A stretch of DNA of 64,000 nucleotides from Ptychodera flava (GCF_041260155.1 NC_091930.1:38488090-38552089), one strand, 5' to 3'. Positions 34,371 through 52,519 are shown, numbered from the stretch's first letter. Program-made: numbers and translations. Notes: generated from the sequence alone by a model not told the origin.

Positions 34371-35250
34371 TATTGTAAGCCAATATAACACTGGAGCTCT
34401 GTCAGTTGCAACATTGCTTGTTTACATTCCAAACAAAAGAATATATGCATCAGTAGATAAGAAATAAATTCCAAAAGGTCTGTGCAGTGTTTCCAAAACC
34501 TGTGCAATATACAACTGTTTTTGAAATATTGCTTACAGTTCCAGTGACTGTTTTTACTCTATTGTGTGTTTATTTTTTAAGACCCGGATTGAAATCTAGT
34601 TTTAAAATATTTTTTTTAGATTTTTCCTTGCATATATTTGCTTTGTAAATTGTTTGTTGAATGTTTGTGATATGAGTGTCGCTGCCTTTGGCTATATATA
34701 GTGTCATTAGAAGAGAAAATATCATGTGATTATGTTGGTAAAAGGTCTATTGAAATATAGACAACTTTTAACCCAGATGATTTCTTGTCCTCACATGATT
34801 TAATATGAAATCATCATGGTGATCCTCTAGTCTAAAATCGGGTGCAATGTTTTTTATTTGAAGCAGTAACTAAATTACTGTCATAAGCTGGTGAAATGAA
34901 ATAATGTTTCTTGTAGACGCCTCCCGATGGGCTTTCATTGATTCAAAGGCTAAAAGCATTCCATGAAAATCCGGTTTTGTTCACTGCCAGCAATCTAAGG
35001 TTTGAGAAGCTCAAACCCAACATTATATGGTAATGTTGGATAACCTGAATTTAGGTAAATCCTGGAAAATACACAGAAAGCTAGCGCTGCCAGCACGTTG
35101 GCTGGAAACACCCGTAAATACAGGAAATATAGGCAAGTACAGTGGATGTATTTCCCATATATCAATAGTGCATATACAGGTAAATGCTGGCTGTATTTCC
35201 CTGTATTAACCACGAAAATACATGGCTGTACTTACCTGAGGATTTCGAAA
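34371..35250. other. No gene recognised
   Basis: AT-rich DNA. A small palindrome CCAACATTATATGGTAATGTTGG lies near 35018-35040. Confidence 0.45.
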
Positions 35251-35254
35251 AGTT

Positions 35255-35535
35255 TTCTTTCTCCGGCGAGAGAATTACCATGAGCTCCCACAAGTGGTAT
35301 CAAAAGACAATTGTGAAAGTTTGAAAGCCTGAATGGCTATCCTTGAGGACAGACACCCCAACCAAACATTTGATTTAGAGATACGTAACAGTACGACGCA
35401 CTTTGTGATAAATTTCATATTTGTCTTTACATGGCTTGTGTGTCTTACAATATAATAGCCCTCCTTCAAGCCGTTGCTCTGAAATAGTGAACACTCGTTT
35501 ATTATGTCGACACTCTGGAGGGCGCCCACCATACT
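35255..35535. repeat. Dispersed repeat shared with 12.8-13.8 kb
   Basis: See the 12815 entry for the shared words. It ends about 55 bp before the conserved 5' flank of reductase copy 3. Confidence 0.65.
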
Positions 35536-35589
35536 GTCGGGAAGAGAAGGGCAACTCTGAAAATGGAATTTACAAAGATGGCACAATAG

Positions 35590-35706
35590 TGTCATGCATC
35601 TATGCGTTGACGGGCCCTTTGTCGAGCTATCATGTGACGTTCTGATTCAGGTCACGTCGGGACAGTAAGTCGTCAGGTCCTAGTTGACACCAGCAACACC
35701 AATGCA
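35590..35706 (+). promoter_or_regulatory. Conserved 5' flank of reductase copy 3
   Basis: It matches 19845-19963 upstream of copy 2. Here it runs uninterrupted into the coding start, so it shows the state before the foldback insertion. An out-of-frame ATG at 35702 precedes the chosen start by 5 bases. Confidence 0.5.
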
Positions 35707-36504
35707 ATGGCAGTGTTCGGAGTACCGTCTTTCTGTCTGATTACCGGGGCCAGTCGGGGTATAGGCCGTGGAATTGCTCTCAAGCTCGCAGAGAAGGTGG
35801 GTGACAATTCACTGTTTGTATTGACGGCCCGGTCTGAAGCAGGACTACAAGAGACCAAGAGCCTGGTCGCCGCTCGGCGTGGAAGTGGAATCGAGGTGCG
35901 CACTGTTACAGGCGATCTGGGTAACATGGGCACCCTGTCGACAACTCTCTCCGGCTTCTTCACTGACATTCCACCGTCTGGAACGTTCTCACATGCCATG
36001 CTGTTTCACAATGCAGGGTCACTTGGTGACATCACGAAAAAGGTTCGCGACTTCGACGACCCCGATGAGCTGCAGGAGTATTTCGGTTTCAACATCACCT
36101 CAGTGATAACCTTGACCTCGAAATTCATGAAGATATTCCCTAAGACGTCAGGCCTCAGACGCACGGTCGTCAACATATCAGGGGTTACTGCGTGTAAGCC
36201 GGTGCCCTATGCATCAGCATGTGCCACGGCGAAAGCCGCTAGAGATATGCTGTTCGGAGTTGTGGCCCTCGAAGAGCCAGATGTTCGGGCCTTAAACTAC
36301 GGCCCTGGCCCTGTAGACACGGACATGTATTCGGAGTGGACGGAAAACATCGGTGACCCACATACCAGGAAAGTGTATGCTGACCTGAGAGATAAGGGGA
36401 CTTTCTTAACGGTTGAGGCAACGTGTAATGTACTGGCAAATGTACTTGAAGAAGATAACTACGAAAGTGGTAGCCATGTTGACTATTACGATATCTTCAA
36501 GTGA
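35707..36504 (+). CDS. SPR-like: Sepiapterin-reductase-like SDR (copy 3, intact)
   Basis: A 265-residue intronless frame, closely similar to copy 2 throughout. It keeps TGASRGIGRG, TARSEAGL, LFHNAGSLGD and ARDMLFGVVALEE, plus the C-terminal HVDYYD including the pterin-anchoring Asp. The central active site is altered twice: VVNISS reads VVNISG (catalytic Ser to Gly) and YxxxK reads CATAK (catalytic Tyr to Cys). By the standard SDR mechanism this should be catalytically dead or severely impaired, yet the frame is open from end to end. The start MAVFGVP aligns with the pseudogene VPVFGLP. An upstream out-of-frame ATG at 35702 overlaps it and may lower translation. The gene may be a pseudoenzyme, have a changed activity, or be a young dying copy. 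Confidence 0.87.
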   Translation: MAVFGVPSFCLITGASRGIGRGIALKLAEKVGDNSLFVLTARSEAGLQETKSLVAARRGSGIEVRTVTGDLGNMGTLSTTLSGFFTDIPPSGTFSHAMLFHNAGSLGDITKKVRDFDDPDELQEYFGFNITSVITLTSKFMKIFPKTSGLRRTVVNISGVTACKPVPYASACATAKAARDMLFGVVALEEPDVRALNYGPGPVDTDMYSEWTENIGDPHTRKVYADLRDKGTFLTVEATCNVLANVLEEDNYESGSHVDYYDIFK

Positions 36505-36669
36505 CAGTTGAATGTGCCAACGTGTAAGATTAAGAGTGAAATTATATTAGGAGCGGATATTAATATGCCGATCTACGTCAACCTAATCTCAAGACAATCA
36601 GCGCTGAAAACCAAATCATCCTCCACTCATCGACGCGTATGAAACATGTGATGCCAAAACCACCCATTA

Positions 36670-37285
36670 TTGCGTATCGTAAGCCAGCCACTATTGGCAG
36701 CATTCTACACTAGAACAAACTTAAACACGCAAAGTCAGAGCACTGAGGTCATTTGGGGATGCACACCTTGCTACACCGCAAGGCGTGCTTGCTGCGCTCT
36801 GAAACAAAATACGAAATTTGTTCATTCCACAGTAACAAAGAAATATTTTCGCATTAAAGATGATGCAAATTGTAAATCTACTGACGTAATATACGCCCTA
36901 ACATGCCGTACCTTTAATATTCAATATATTGGCTAGACCACACAACCTTTTCATAAGAGAATGTACGGACATCGTTCCAATATCAAAACGAACAGAAAAG
37001 ATAGATCCCCATATATTGAACCTCATTTAACGGCAACGATCATCTGTCGTTTACCTAATCCCAACACGGAAACAATGAAACAATTAGAAAGCTTGTGGGT
37101 ACAGAAAATGGGAACGACAAGGACTAAAATTCCATACCATGTTCATTTCCCGCTCGTTTTGTCATGTGATTATCCTCTTTCGTTTATCTCGGAGATGCGT
37201 ACGATAGTAAGTTTTGTTTCTGTTTATTGCGTAAACTGCTAAGCCTGAAGAATGTGTGCTAGCCACATCGAAACGTTGCTTTAAA
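36670..37285 (+). mobile_element. Penelope-like retroelement fossil (GIY-YIG endonuclease end)
   Basis: Two neighbouring + strand frames contain motifs typical of the C-terminal GIY-YIG endonuclease of Penelope-like elements: DVIYALTC followed by IQYIG in one, and GHRSNIK plus a C-terminal ESLWVQKMG in the other. Only the 3' end of the element is present and it is broken. A CTGAAGA...CGAAACG segment (37245-37275) just downstream resembles the hammerhead-ribozyme core reported for this family. Old and truncated. Confidence 0.7.
37245..37275 (+). ncRNA. Hammerhead-ribozyme-like core (weak)
   Basis: CTGAAGA fits the CUGANGA half of the core and CGAAACG the GAAA half. ATGTG and CACAT between them could form helix II with a 7-base loop, but one extra C disturbs the junction. 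Helices I and III were not convincingly found. Penelope-like elements are known to carry such motifs. This copy is probably degenerate. Confidence 0.3.
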
Positions 37286-37363
37286 CAAGTTCTCTTTGGG
37301 ATTGGAAGTAAGGAAGACTTTAGAACAGTACGACCTTAAGGTTCTACTTGTCAACATATTTTG

Positions 37364-37420
<57 letters not shown>
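37364..37420. repeat. TA dinucleotide microsatellite
   Basis: About 55 bp of uninterrupted TA. Confidence 0.95.
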
Positions 37421-37422
<2 letters not shown>

Positions 37423-38134
37423 AAACTGAGTTTGGGCTGCAGCCGAAACGTTTCAGTCGATCACAGCCACCCGATGAGTGTAGGCGGCTCTGCAGCTTAT
37501 ACGAAACAAATTTGTAGTGGAAATGTAATTTTTTAGATTATCCTGATCAACTCAGTTGTGTATTTAGCTCTACTCTAGTATTGAGCACTCTACTCCAGCT
37601 GATCTTGAACTAAACAAGTATATAAGACTAACAAGAAAAAGGGAAAGAAAATAGTCTTACCGGTGACTCACAGCGGCGCGGTTAATTATTGTTTTACATA
37701 TTTCTCTATTTATTTGTTGCAGATATACATGTAAACTTTAGATATAGCAATATTTTTGAGAACGATTAAATTTATTTTATGGAAATATTTTATGACGACC
37801 CGTGCATCCAGTGAAAAAGATATTCAAAGCCAACATAAACCTGATTTTTATAGATCATGGTATTTGTATATTCGCCTTTTTTCGGTCAATCTTATTTAAA
37901 AATTTGTTGTGCAGGATATAAGTCGTGGAATAAATTAAACGAGGAATTTCTGTCTCCCTATTGGCTAAGAGAGACGTCTGCCATATCGCACCATGATGAA
38001 TGATAGATTCGTCAAGTGGGCTGTCAATGTTTTCCTTCAATATTTGGGGCAAAGTACGGAGGCTTGTGTTGTTGTGCAATCGTCCATACCACCAGTCTGC
38101 CTTCAAGATATTGTCGCACTCTGTCCAGAACAAA
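37421..38134. other. Intergenic / 5' region of the esterase gene
   Basis: No frame recognised. An in-frame alternative start codon lies upstream of the esterase ATG but would put extra polar residues before the signal peptide, so it was not chosen. No TATA box could be assigned with confidence. Confidence 0.4.
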
Positions 38135-43966
<5,832 letters not shown>

Positions 43967-44019
43967 CATAAACCATGATATGAACATAACTTGTAGTAAT
44001 TTTGACCATCATTATCGAC

Positions 44020-44025
44020 AATAAA
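44020..44025 (+). terminator. Polyadenylation signal AATAAA for the esterase
   Basis: The canonical hexamer lies 54 bases beyond the TGA of exon 8, the first such hexamer downstream. Confidence 0.6.
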
Positions 44026-44086
44026 AACTCACTTTACTGCCCTTCTAAAGTGATTGGGTCTTTGATGACTCCCTGTCTATTTTCAG

Positions 44087-44184
44087 AACTTCATAGCTTG
44101 GTTGTACTAGGTTTGCTAGTGTTCACCAAAGTTTTCCAGCAACAATCACTAGCAGCGTCAGGGAGAACAACCTTTTCCTCCTAG
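44087..44184 (+). other. Possible alternative terminal exon of the esterase gene
   Basis: A pyrimidine tract and CAG acceptor (TGTCTATTTTCAG) precede a frame that, in the phase left by exon 7, reads 33 codons to TAG. It begins with Glu and then a hydrophobic stretch (LHSLVVLGLLVFTKVF). Using it would replace the GPI-like tail of exon 8. Cholinesterase genes of other animals do use alternative 3' exons. It could also be chance: the frame is short. Confidence 0.3.
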
Positions 44185-44369
44185 AAATTGTGTATTTACT
44201 TCTCAGTATTTAGGTACAAAATATAGCTCCGACCACGTCGCCCAAATACCTGCCTTTTCCTTTGTACGCCAACATGACTTAAGGCTATTCTGGATATACC
44301 TGATTTAATTGCTGTTAAAATATTATTAGGCCCCTTAATTCCGTGATTCGTATATGATACATTCATGCC

Positions 44370-44370
<1 letters not shown>

Positions 44371-44401
<31 letters not shown>

Positions 44402-44449
44402 TGTATGTATGTATGTATGTATGTATGTATGTATGTATGTATGTATGTG
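44371..44449. repeat. GTAT tetranucleotide microsatellite
   Basis: About 19 GTAT units. Confidence 0.95.
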
Positions 44450-47400
44450 TATGAGTATGAGTCTGTGTGTCTTTGTGTGTTTACATCCTCAATGCATTGA
44501 CTCAGTATTGCAGCACACTTCCGACCTTGTTAGCAGCCATATTGCCTATAACTTTTTAAGAGAATGAGCTATTCTGGTAAAATTAAATTATAGGGAAATA
44601 ATAGCGAGTGCAGCGAGAGCTGTCGAAGACCACTTGCGAAGCGAGCACTTTAGATAATGTGTGTAAAATATATTTTGTAATTGAATGATATCGCTATACC
44701 TACAAGTTTGAAAGGAGCACACTTAAAGTTTGAATACACGGAGTTGGTCATCAGGCTATTTTGTCAGGGATAGCTTCAAATAAAAGATGTCATCTACCAA
44801 ACATTGTACTCGGCAATGGGGTTTTCTGACAAGGGAAGCTGTCAGCTCCAAAAGCAGTGGGAAATTTAATTCAAAATGGTTTTAGAAGCCGGGTTCCGTT
44901 ATCGCTGTGCGCCGCCATAAATTTCGAATTAAGCCAACTCCAGCGAGAATTACATAAGTCCATGCAATATGAACCGCAAACTCAGAAGGGAATCAAAATC
45001 GGGCGCCACCAACGACTGTAACAATGATTTTTTTTTACCTTAGGCGTCATCTGTTCCCGGGGCTAACTCAAAGCTGATCTGACTAATTGCCTGTTTTAAC
45101 TGATTTTAGATGGTCAACTTTATTGCTTGGCATTTTAAAGTTAAATTGCCGAAACATATGGTTATTTTTGAAAATGATTGACAGCTCTTCAACCTCTAAA
45201 ATATGCAGCAAACATAGCGATTGACATATAAACGATTAATTGTGGTAATACTTATGGTTAAAATAGTGAAAATATCAATGTGAAAAACTTACGCCATGCT
45301 GTACTCGCTCTCAGGTAAAACCTGTTACATATTAGAAAAATAACAAAGATGCCAATAGTATCTTACGGACAATTATGATGGAAACACATCCACCTTTCAC
45401 CACATAATCATCCATAGAGCAGCAATGTATTGTGACTTGAGACCACCATATTTAAACATGGCCGAGGTTCAAACTGTGAGAGTTTACTCTGATTTATATT
45501 ACAATAATCACTACTTTGGCATTTCATGCTTTTTTTGACACAAAATGCACAATTGTAGTGGACATTTTTGTTATGTGCTGCACGACTGACATGCAAGAAT
45601 CACGGTGACGCCATTTACATAGAAAAGTTTCGCAGTGTTTTTCGCAGTGTTATCTAGTAAGGTTTTCTAATGTTGCGTCATGTTTGTTAATGAAAAGTAG
45701 AGGTTCTAAAGCGCTTGACGGCTTTATCTGTATCTCCCAGTATTAGCACTATAAAGACTAAAAGGCCTATACAATATATTGTGCCGTTCAAATAACATGC
45801 TTTTCAAAATTAGGGTAGGTCGGTAGGGATTTTTCAAAATAGTTTTAGTTTTAAATACGCATTTTTCAGATTCATTTTTCATTTTTCATTTCAGATTCAT
45901 TTTTCAGATTTTCAGGGATTCAAACCCTGTAGCTGTTACAAGTTCCATAATCAGATTGTCAATTATCTGCTCATTTGCATATTTTATAAACATTTGTAAT
46001 TAGTGACAAAACTCTGAAATTTCTGCACCATTGTTCTGATTGTTCTGTGCAGCGTCTAAACTATTATGAACCTGTTGTAAAACACGTGAGCACATTCAGT
46101 TCACATCTGGTTGACCTATCGCACATAATTTTGAAGAATTTCCATTAATGAAGTCATTCCAGCAAATAAGTTGCTCATTTGTGACACGCAAGACAACCTG
46201 TTGTCCCCTTACTCAATGCAGGTCAGAATTTAATTATCTGGCACCTATTTGTCAACACACAAGCGATGCCCTGAGGCTTCTGTGAGGAATCATACGTGCT
46301 CAACCTCTTAAACCACGGATAACATCAAACGATACAGAAAACCCTAATGTAAACCACACTCAGTCTGGTTTTTAAACTTATATTATATCAAAGTTTTGAG
46401 AGAGATTGTGCATGGCGCTCATGGTGGAGCATCTGTAGAAAAAAAGAAGTGATATGTGACCTTCTGAAATCCAGTGCGTGATATTTCTCTTTAAGATGTG
46501 TCAGGCGGCAAATCTAATTCGTCATGTCGGTGATAATTGTACACCTGCTACATCAAAACGGCATACTGAATGACACTTAGGTATTCTTTAAGTTGCACCT
46601 TTGCGACGAACAATTTTACGGTGTGCGCACTTCATGGCCGAGTTGTTTTGATATCACGAGTACTGTGTACAGCATTGGATGGACTCAAAACCACATAGAA
46701 ATCACACAAGCTGCCCGTTAGACTGCCCGTTAGACTGCCTCAACTCCTCTCGTGGCGACGTTTTTGCCACGAAATATCTCAAGACACCAAAACACAATCT
46801 GTCTGTACCGTTAAAGGGAATATTTACAATAAATATTATCTTTCTTACATGACCTGTGTTTTTGGACATATTTAAAAATAAGATTATGAAAAAGAAACAA
46901 AGCGCTGCTTTTAATTAACATATATTTGACAGAGGTTTAATGGTGAAGAAATATTGAAGAAATATTGAAATAATGAAGAAATATGGTTGAGATGCATGTG
47001 GTGACCTTAAATATTGTGTGTCTGTGGAAAGCAACAGACAAGTCGAAAAATGAAAACTAAGGCTTGAAGGCGCAGATGATCACATTCATTTGACTTTAAT
47101 TTCTGCCTTATCAATAACTTAAGTATTAGGGGCGCTGTGCAACCGCTGCTGACCAGACAAGGGAGAAGGAGAAGCAAAGTTAGCGGCAAGACGCGGCTGG
47201 AATATGATACCAAATTACATGTAACCGATTGTATAAACAATTTGAGGCGTATTTCTTTTGTTAATTATGGCTAAGTTACAACCCATGAACACCCGATATT
47301 TGGGATTTTTTTCAAGCGTGTGAACATGCATAAAGTAATGCAAGTTGTAAAGTCGTGTCGGTCGGGCAAACAAATTGAGACAATTCCCTTCGTCAAATAA

Positions 47401-47599
47401 GGCCACGCGACAGACTAAGCTAGCTCTAGTTGTTGGACGATTTAATTCCGTGACTAACGTTTTTTACATTGTGTAATAGTAAACCCATGAAAGCCGGGTC
47501 CCGTAAGGGACATTTGATAATGTAATAATAAATAATGTCATGAACACGAGACAGTTTGTCGTGAGCAAAAGAAACTGCCTCGTGCGCAGGAGAAACTAT
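44450..47599. other. No gene recognised
   Basis: Intergenic DNA. A degraded family-1 unit (CTGCTCATTTGCATATTTTA, AAAACACGTGAGCACATTCA) lies at about 45950-46130 and shares words with 50095-50190. No supported coding frame. Confidence 0.45.
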
Positions 47600-48260
47600 T
47601 TTGTACAGCAAATATAATTTCATCTTTTATTGTTTTTGGACTAGGTGGCAAAATTCCACTTTCAGCAAACCCAAACACCTAATTGTTCTACATTCCGTAA
47701 TTTATCTATTGCGTGCTCTCGCGAGCATATGTCAAGATATTTTCTCGTGTCCAAGAGAAAGGTTCTTGTGCACACGGGAAAGTTTCTCGTGCTCCCATGC
47801 GCACCGATGTCTGTTTGTCTGTGTGCCGGTCTGTCCGTCCGTCTGCCTGTTGGTTCGATGTCTCCAGAACGGCTGATAGGAATAAAATCTGATACATATA
47901 TTTTGTTTGAAAATGGTCGGAACAAGTGAGATTTTGGTGGTTGTTCCTTGTATAATTATCCTTATTTGCAAAATTAATGATTTAGAAAAACGAAAACACA
48001 TTGATAACGGCCAAACTAGACTTGATGAGATTTGTTACAAACCTTCTAGATAGCAAAATATACTATAGACTAATAAAAGTTGATGAATTTTTTTAGTGCA
48101 TTGAATGTTGATTACCATTTAGAGATCAGCTAATTAATCTTTTGCATATTTAACGAACTTCTCAAATTAGGGAAATATGTCTTAACATACTCCCTTAAAG
48201 GTCACTAAAATTTCTATGCACATTGGCGATACTGAGATATAAAATTAATACCAGTCATTT
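47600..48260. mobile_element. Family-1-like element, degraded copy C
   Basis: GATGTCTGTTTGTCTGTGTG, TCTCCAGAACGGCTGATAGG and AATAAAATCTGATACATATA follow in the order of the family-1 head (microsatellite, then unique segment). After them come unit-like words to 48240. The terminal palindrome is not intact. Confidence 0.5.
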
Positions 48261-48261
48261 T

Positions 48262-49455
48262 TAGCTCACGTGTTCACACGTGGGCTTATGTCTCAGCGAT
48301 GTCTGTCTGTCTGTTCGTGTGTGTGTGGTGAGTTTGTGTGTGTGTCTGTCAACCTGTTTACACGATACCTCCAAAACGCCTGAACAGACTCGAGTCAGAG
48401 TGGGTACACAGGTACCATATGCTACTTGCAAGAACTGATTAGATTTTGGTTAGTTTGGTTTGCATATTAATGAAGTTATGCAATATCATTTTTTTTCCGT
48501 ACAATGGTTTCCCTAAGGAGGCAGTAATGACAGTGTAGACATATATCAAGAAATACTGCGCAACATTTCATGAAACTTTTCACAGATGACAATCTCAGAA
48601 CACTCTGATGATACTGTGAGTGTCATGTCAATTATCTGCTCATTTGCATATTTAATAAACTTTTGTTATTAGTGACATAACTCTGAATTTCCTACACCAA
48701 ACTTGATGATACGTGCAACAAATATTGATCTGATATATATCTAATTATACTTAGAAGCATTGGGCAGTGTCAAGTTAATAAATAGCTCATTTGCATATTT
48801 TATGAAGTTTTATAATTAGTCATATAATTCAGATATAACTGCACCAAATTTGATGAATTCTGCTGCAGATACTGATATTACTGATATCTAACAATGTTGT
48901 AAAGCACCTAGTAGTGTCTAGTTAATTATCTGCTCATTTGCATATTTAATGAACTTTGTAATTAGGTATATAACTCTGAAATTACGGCACCAAAGTCAGT
49001 GAAATCTGGTACAGATATTGATCTGATAAATATCTAATTGTACTGACAAGCATTTGGCAGTTAACAAATAGCTCATTTGCATATTTTATGAAGTTTTTTA
49101 ATTAGTCATATAACTCCGAAATAACTGCACCAAATGTGATGAAATCTGCTGCAGATACTGATCCGACAGATATCTAATTTTGGTGTAAAGCATTTAGTTG
49201 TGAGGAGTTAATTAAGGGTTCATTTGCATATTTAATGAACTTTGTAATTAGTGATATTGCTCCATAATTACAGCATTACATTTGATGAAACTTGCTACAG
49301 ATATTTATCTGATAATTTTTAAATGTTATGAGAAGCATTGGGCGTGTCAAGTTAATAATTAGCTCATTTACATATTAAATAAAGTTTTGTAATTAATGAT
49401 TTAACTCTGAGAGTACTGTGCGAAAGTTGATGAAACCTGCTACATATAATGATAT
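48262..49455. mobile_element. Hairpin-microsatellite-tandem-array element, family 1 (copy D)
   Basis: It starts with a palindrome, GCTCACGTGTTCACACGTGGGC (48263-48284). Then come ATGTCTCAGCGATGTCTGTC with a short TCTG/GTGT run, a unique segment containing CTTGCAAGAACTGATTAGAT, and six tandem units (anchors 48636, 48784, 48930, 49071, 49217, 49360; period about 145 bp). It is the same element as copy A in the opposite orientation. Confidence 0.7.
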
Positions 49456-50640
49456 AACATATATCTGATTGTTCTTGTTACACGCCTCACACGGGTGTCG
49501 ATTATATTGGTATGAATTTGGTTTATTGACAGGAATATTGAAAAAACATAACACAATAAATCCTCGTCAGAGATAGTTACTCTGGCAGTAGACCGTATAC
49601 ACGTCTAGTCTTATCAGTAGTCTGTCTGCCACTCTGCGTCGTGTGCTCAATTGAACTGCTGTCAGAATATACAATGTCTGTCTTTGTTCTTGTGTTTTGG
49701 TTAGTGATTATCCTGAGGTCTGCAAATGTTGTGTAACATCTCCTTGCTCGTTGTTTTGTCACTTTAAAATGAGACAGGTCAAAGGTACAATTGTTTTACA
49801 CAACTTCATAACAGTCAAAAAGTATGCAGTAATTCATGTCATACTGTATTATTTCATGCGTCCAGTAGTGTCTGATAAATGTCAATACATGTCGAGTCAT
49901 CAGCAGTCAATTTCAATGCTTGATAACTAAGTTTGTAATTTTGTCAAACTCAAAATCTGTATAAGTCATTTGCATATAACACGTCATTCCTTCCATTCGG
50001 GGGTCACATTAGCAGGTCAAGTTGTTCTGTTGAGTAAATGCTAAAATTTTCTAGTCTGTTTACCGGATATCCAACATTCTGTGAAGCGTACTACTATAAA
50101 TGAACCTGTTGTAAAACACGTTTGCACATTCAGTTCATATCTGGTAGTATTTGAGATAAACGAACAACTAATTGGCATATTTAATGAACTTTGGAAAGCA
50201 GAAATATATATCCGAATACACATGATCACAGTTGATACAACTTGCTCTGTTCTTTACATATACCATGATGAAACGTTAATGAAGGTAGATTAGCATTTTT
50301 ACATCAGCTAAGTCATTAATCTTCAGATTTAGCAAACTTTACATATTAGGGACATAAGACGGGAATGAATACTGAATTAAAGCACAAGTATAATATACAT
50401 ATAGAAACGTTCTTACAATACTCCTAAAGACAAACAAGAAGGAATGTTTTACAGTTTTAATGCTCAATGCCAAAGGAAACAAAAAACCTCAGAAAGTGAT
50501 AAGAGAAAGCAGCCTTGGCGGGGCCCAAGTAGTTGCCATGGTTGAAAGTACTTGCACTGATGATACTATGAGCAAAATATGAGCTTAAATGGTTGTCAGG
50601 TTCTTGTAAAGAAGAATTTTGATTGTCATCTGTTGGTTAT
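49456..50640. other. No gene recognised
   Basis: Intergenic DNA with a family-1 fragment at about 50095-50190. No supported frame. Confidence 0.4.
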
Positions 50641-51340
50641 TGTAGGTTTTTGTGAAACCAATATGGCTGCCATAGCACGTGACAAATCAATATGACGATC
50701 GCATTTTAGTTCAAACGGTATGTTGGTTCTGAAGAAGATTTTTGATATTATTCAGGTGGTATCGCAGTTTTTTTGCAGAAACAATATGGCTGCCAGACCA
50801 AGACCGATGGAAACGCATGTCGCAAACTTGATAGTACTCACATTTAAGATGATACAAGTGAAATTTCTAATAAAATGATGTGTTGGTTCTTGAGGAGATT
50901 TTTAAGTTCAAATTTGATTGTCGCAAATTCCAATATGGCAGCCAAAACACATGACCGATCCAAATGCCTCGGAATTTCTCACTCTATAGATGATACGTGT
51001 AAAATTTCAGTTCAATCGGTGTATTGGTTCTGGGGAAGAAGATTTTTAAAGATTTAAATAGTGTTTTTTTTGAAAATACAAGGTCACCTGACCGCACGCG
51101 ATTTTATTTGCAAAATGTAAAGACCTTAGGCCATGCTTGCTATACAAACAATTCCAAATCAACTTGACCTCCATTTCATCTGGAGAAGCCATTTTTAGGT
51201 TTTTGAAAATGCAATATGACCGCCAGTGGCCGCCAGGTCATGCTGCCAATCGACATGTCTGGGTAACTTGCACGAGTTCTCGTATGTACCCATCAGTCTT
51301 GCATGTTTTAGAAGTATACATCAATCAGTTTTGAATTGTA
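50640..51340. repeat. Degenerate tandem units keyed by CAATATGGCTGCC
   Basis: CAATATGG[C/A]NGCC words at about 50670, 50783, 50931 and 51210 are each followed by variants of TTGGTTCTGAAGAAGATTTTT. Spacing is irregular (about 115-280 bp). It resembles the family-2 unit in the ATGG-GCC word only. Confidence 0.6.
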
Positions 51341-51473
51341 GGTGAGCAAAAAAGTTACGAAAGAAGAAGGAGAAGGGAGAGGTACAGTGTACAATATTGA
51401 AATTCAAGCGTCGTAAACAACTAAATAATGATAATTTACACAACTTTATCACATTCAGACCTAAAGCAGACAT

Positions 51474-51770
51474 CATGGGTCAGTGGCTATAGCAGTAGAA
51501 GCAAGATCTCAGGATGGTGAGTTCGAACCCCGACATGGCTAATGGTGTTTTGTCCTTGAGCAAGACACTCTATTCCTCGTTGCTTTTCCCCCGACCAATA
51601 GTGATGGGTAACTGGACAGTGGTTAATAATGTGTGCGTTTAACCTCTGCTGCACTGATTAACTGCACATGTGAGCTGTTATTTGCTCCCAAGGGAGTTGA
51701 GTAGTATCAAATTCGGTGACCAGGGGGAATAAAAAATAGTGGATATATGTGCGCTTTATATGAACCCATA
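51474..51770 (+). mobile_element. tRNA-derived SINE
   Basis: The head contains a pol III B-box-like GAGTTCGAACCCC (about 51521-51534) and an A-box-like TGGCTATAGCAGTAGAAGC upstream at the right spacing. The body has TCCTTGAGCAAGACACTCTATTCC, a block common in SINEs of marine animals, and the tail ends GTGCGCTTTATATG. About 295 bp. No target duplication was resolved. Confidence 0.75.
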
Positions 51771-52519
51771 TTATTTATTAAAAGTGCTTTGGCGCAAATT
51801 TATCGCACATCTTGCGCTATTTCGAATGTGTTCGCAATGTGGCAGTGATTTGTGTAACCGTTGCACTAAAACGCGCTTTACGGAACCGCAAAATCTAACT
51901 TTGTGCGATGTAGATACATTTTCCGAGTCCTTCTTTGACTACCATAGGATTTGTCAGTCGGCAAATCGAACGTGATTTGTTGGCGATATTTTCACACCGT
52001 CTTCACCATAAGTACATATTGAAGGACATTTCGTCGCTCTCCGCCTTCCTTATTCTGCATCTCGTCAATTTTAAAGCAGGCGAAATTCACGGTCCATACT
52101 TTTTGAACATCGCAAGTAGTTGACAACAGCATCGGACGATTTCAACATCACAAAAAAATCAGACAGAATTTTTGAAATATCGCGAAATGTGTAAACCTAT
52201 CTCTCGGCAAGGTTTGTCAACAGGAAAAATCTCAACACATCAAAAAACACATCTTTTTAGCACTGTTAAAATCAATTGATTACAATAAATCATTTTTGCA
52301 TGGTAATTATACGTATGATTTAATATGATTTGTTAAAAAGATGCATTTTTTACATTCCATGGACATATATTGAAAAATGCTTAAATGTTGAATTGACGAA
52401 GAGCAATGAATTTGAACAATTAGCAATTCGATCGGAAGTAAATGTGATTCCTGCATGCATTTGACAAGTAATTTCATCGAAAGAATTGTTTGAAGAAAAT
52501 TGAGTAAAAACACGAGATA

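Noticed and set aside
38000-38134. Upstream in-frame start codon for the esterase
   Set aside because: It would bury the clear signal peptide behind 45 extra residues. The start at 38135 gives a normal secreted precursor.
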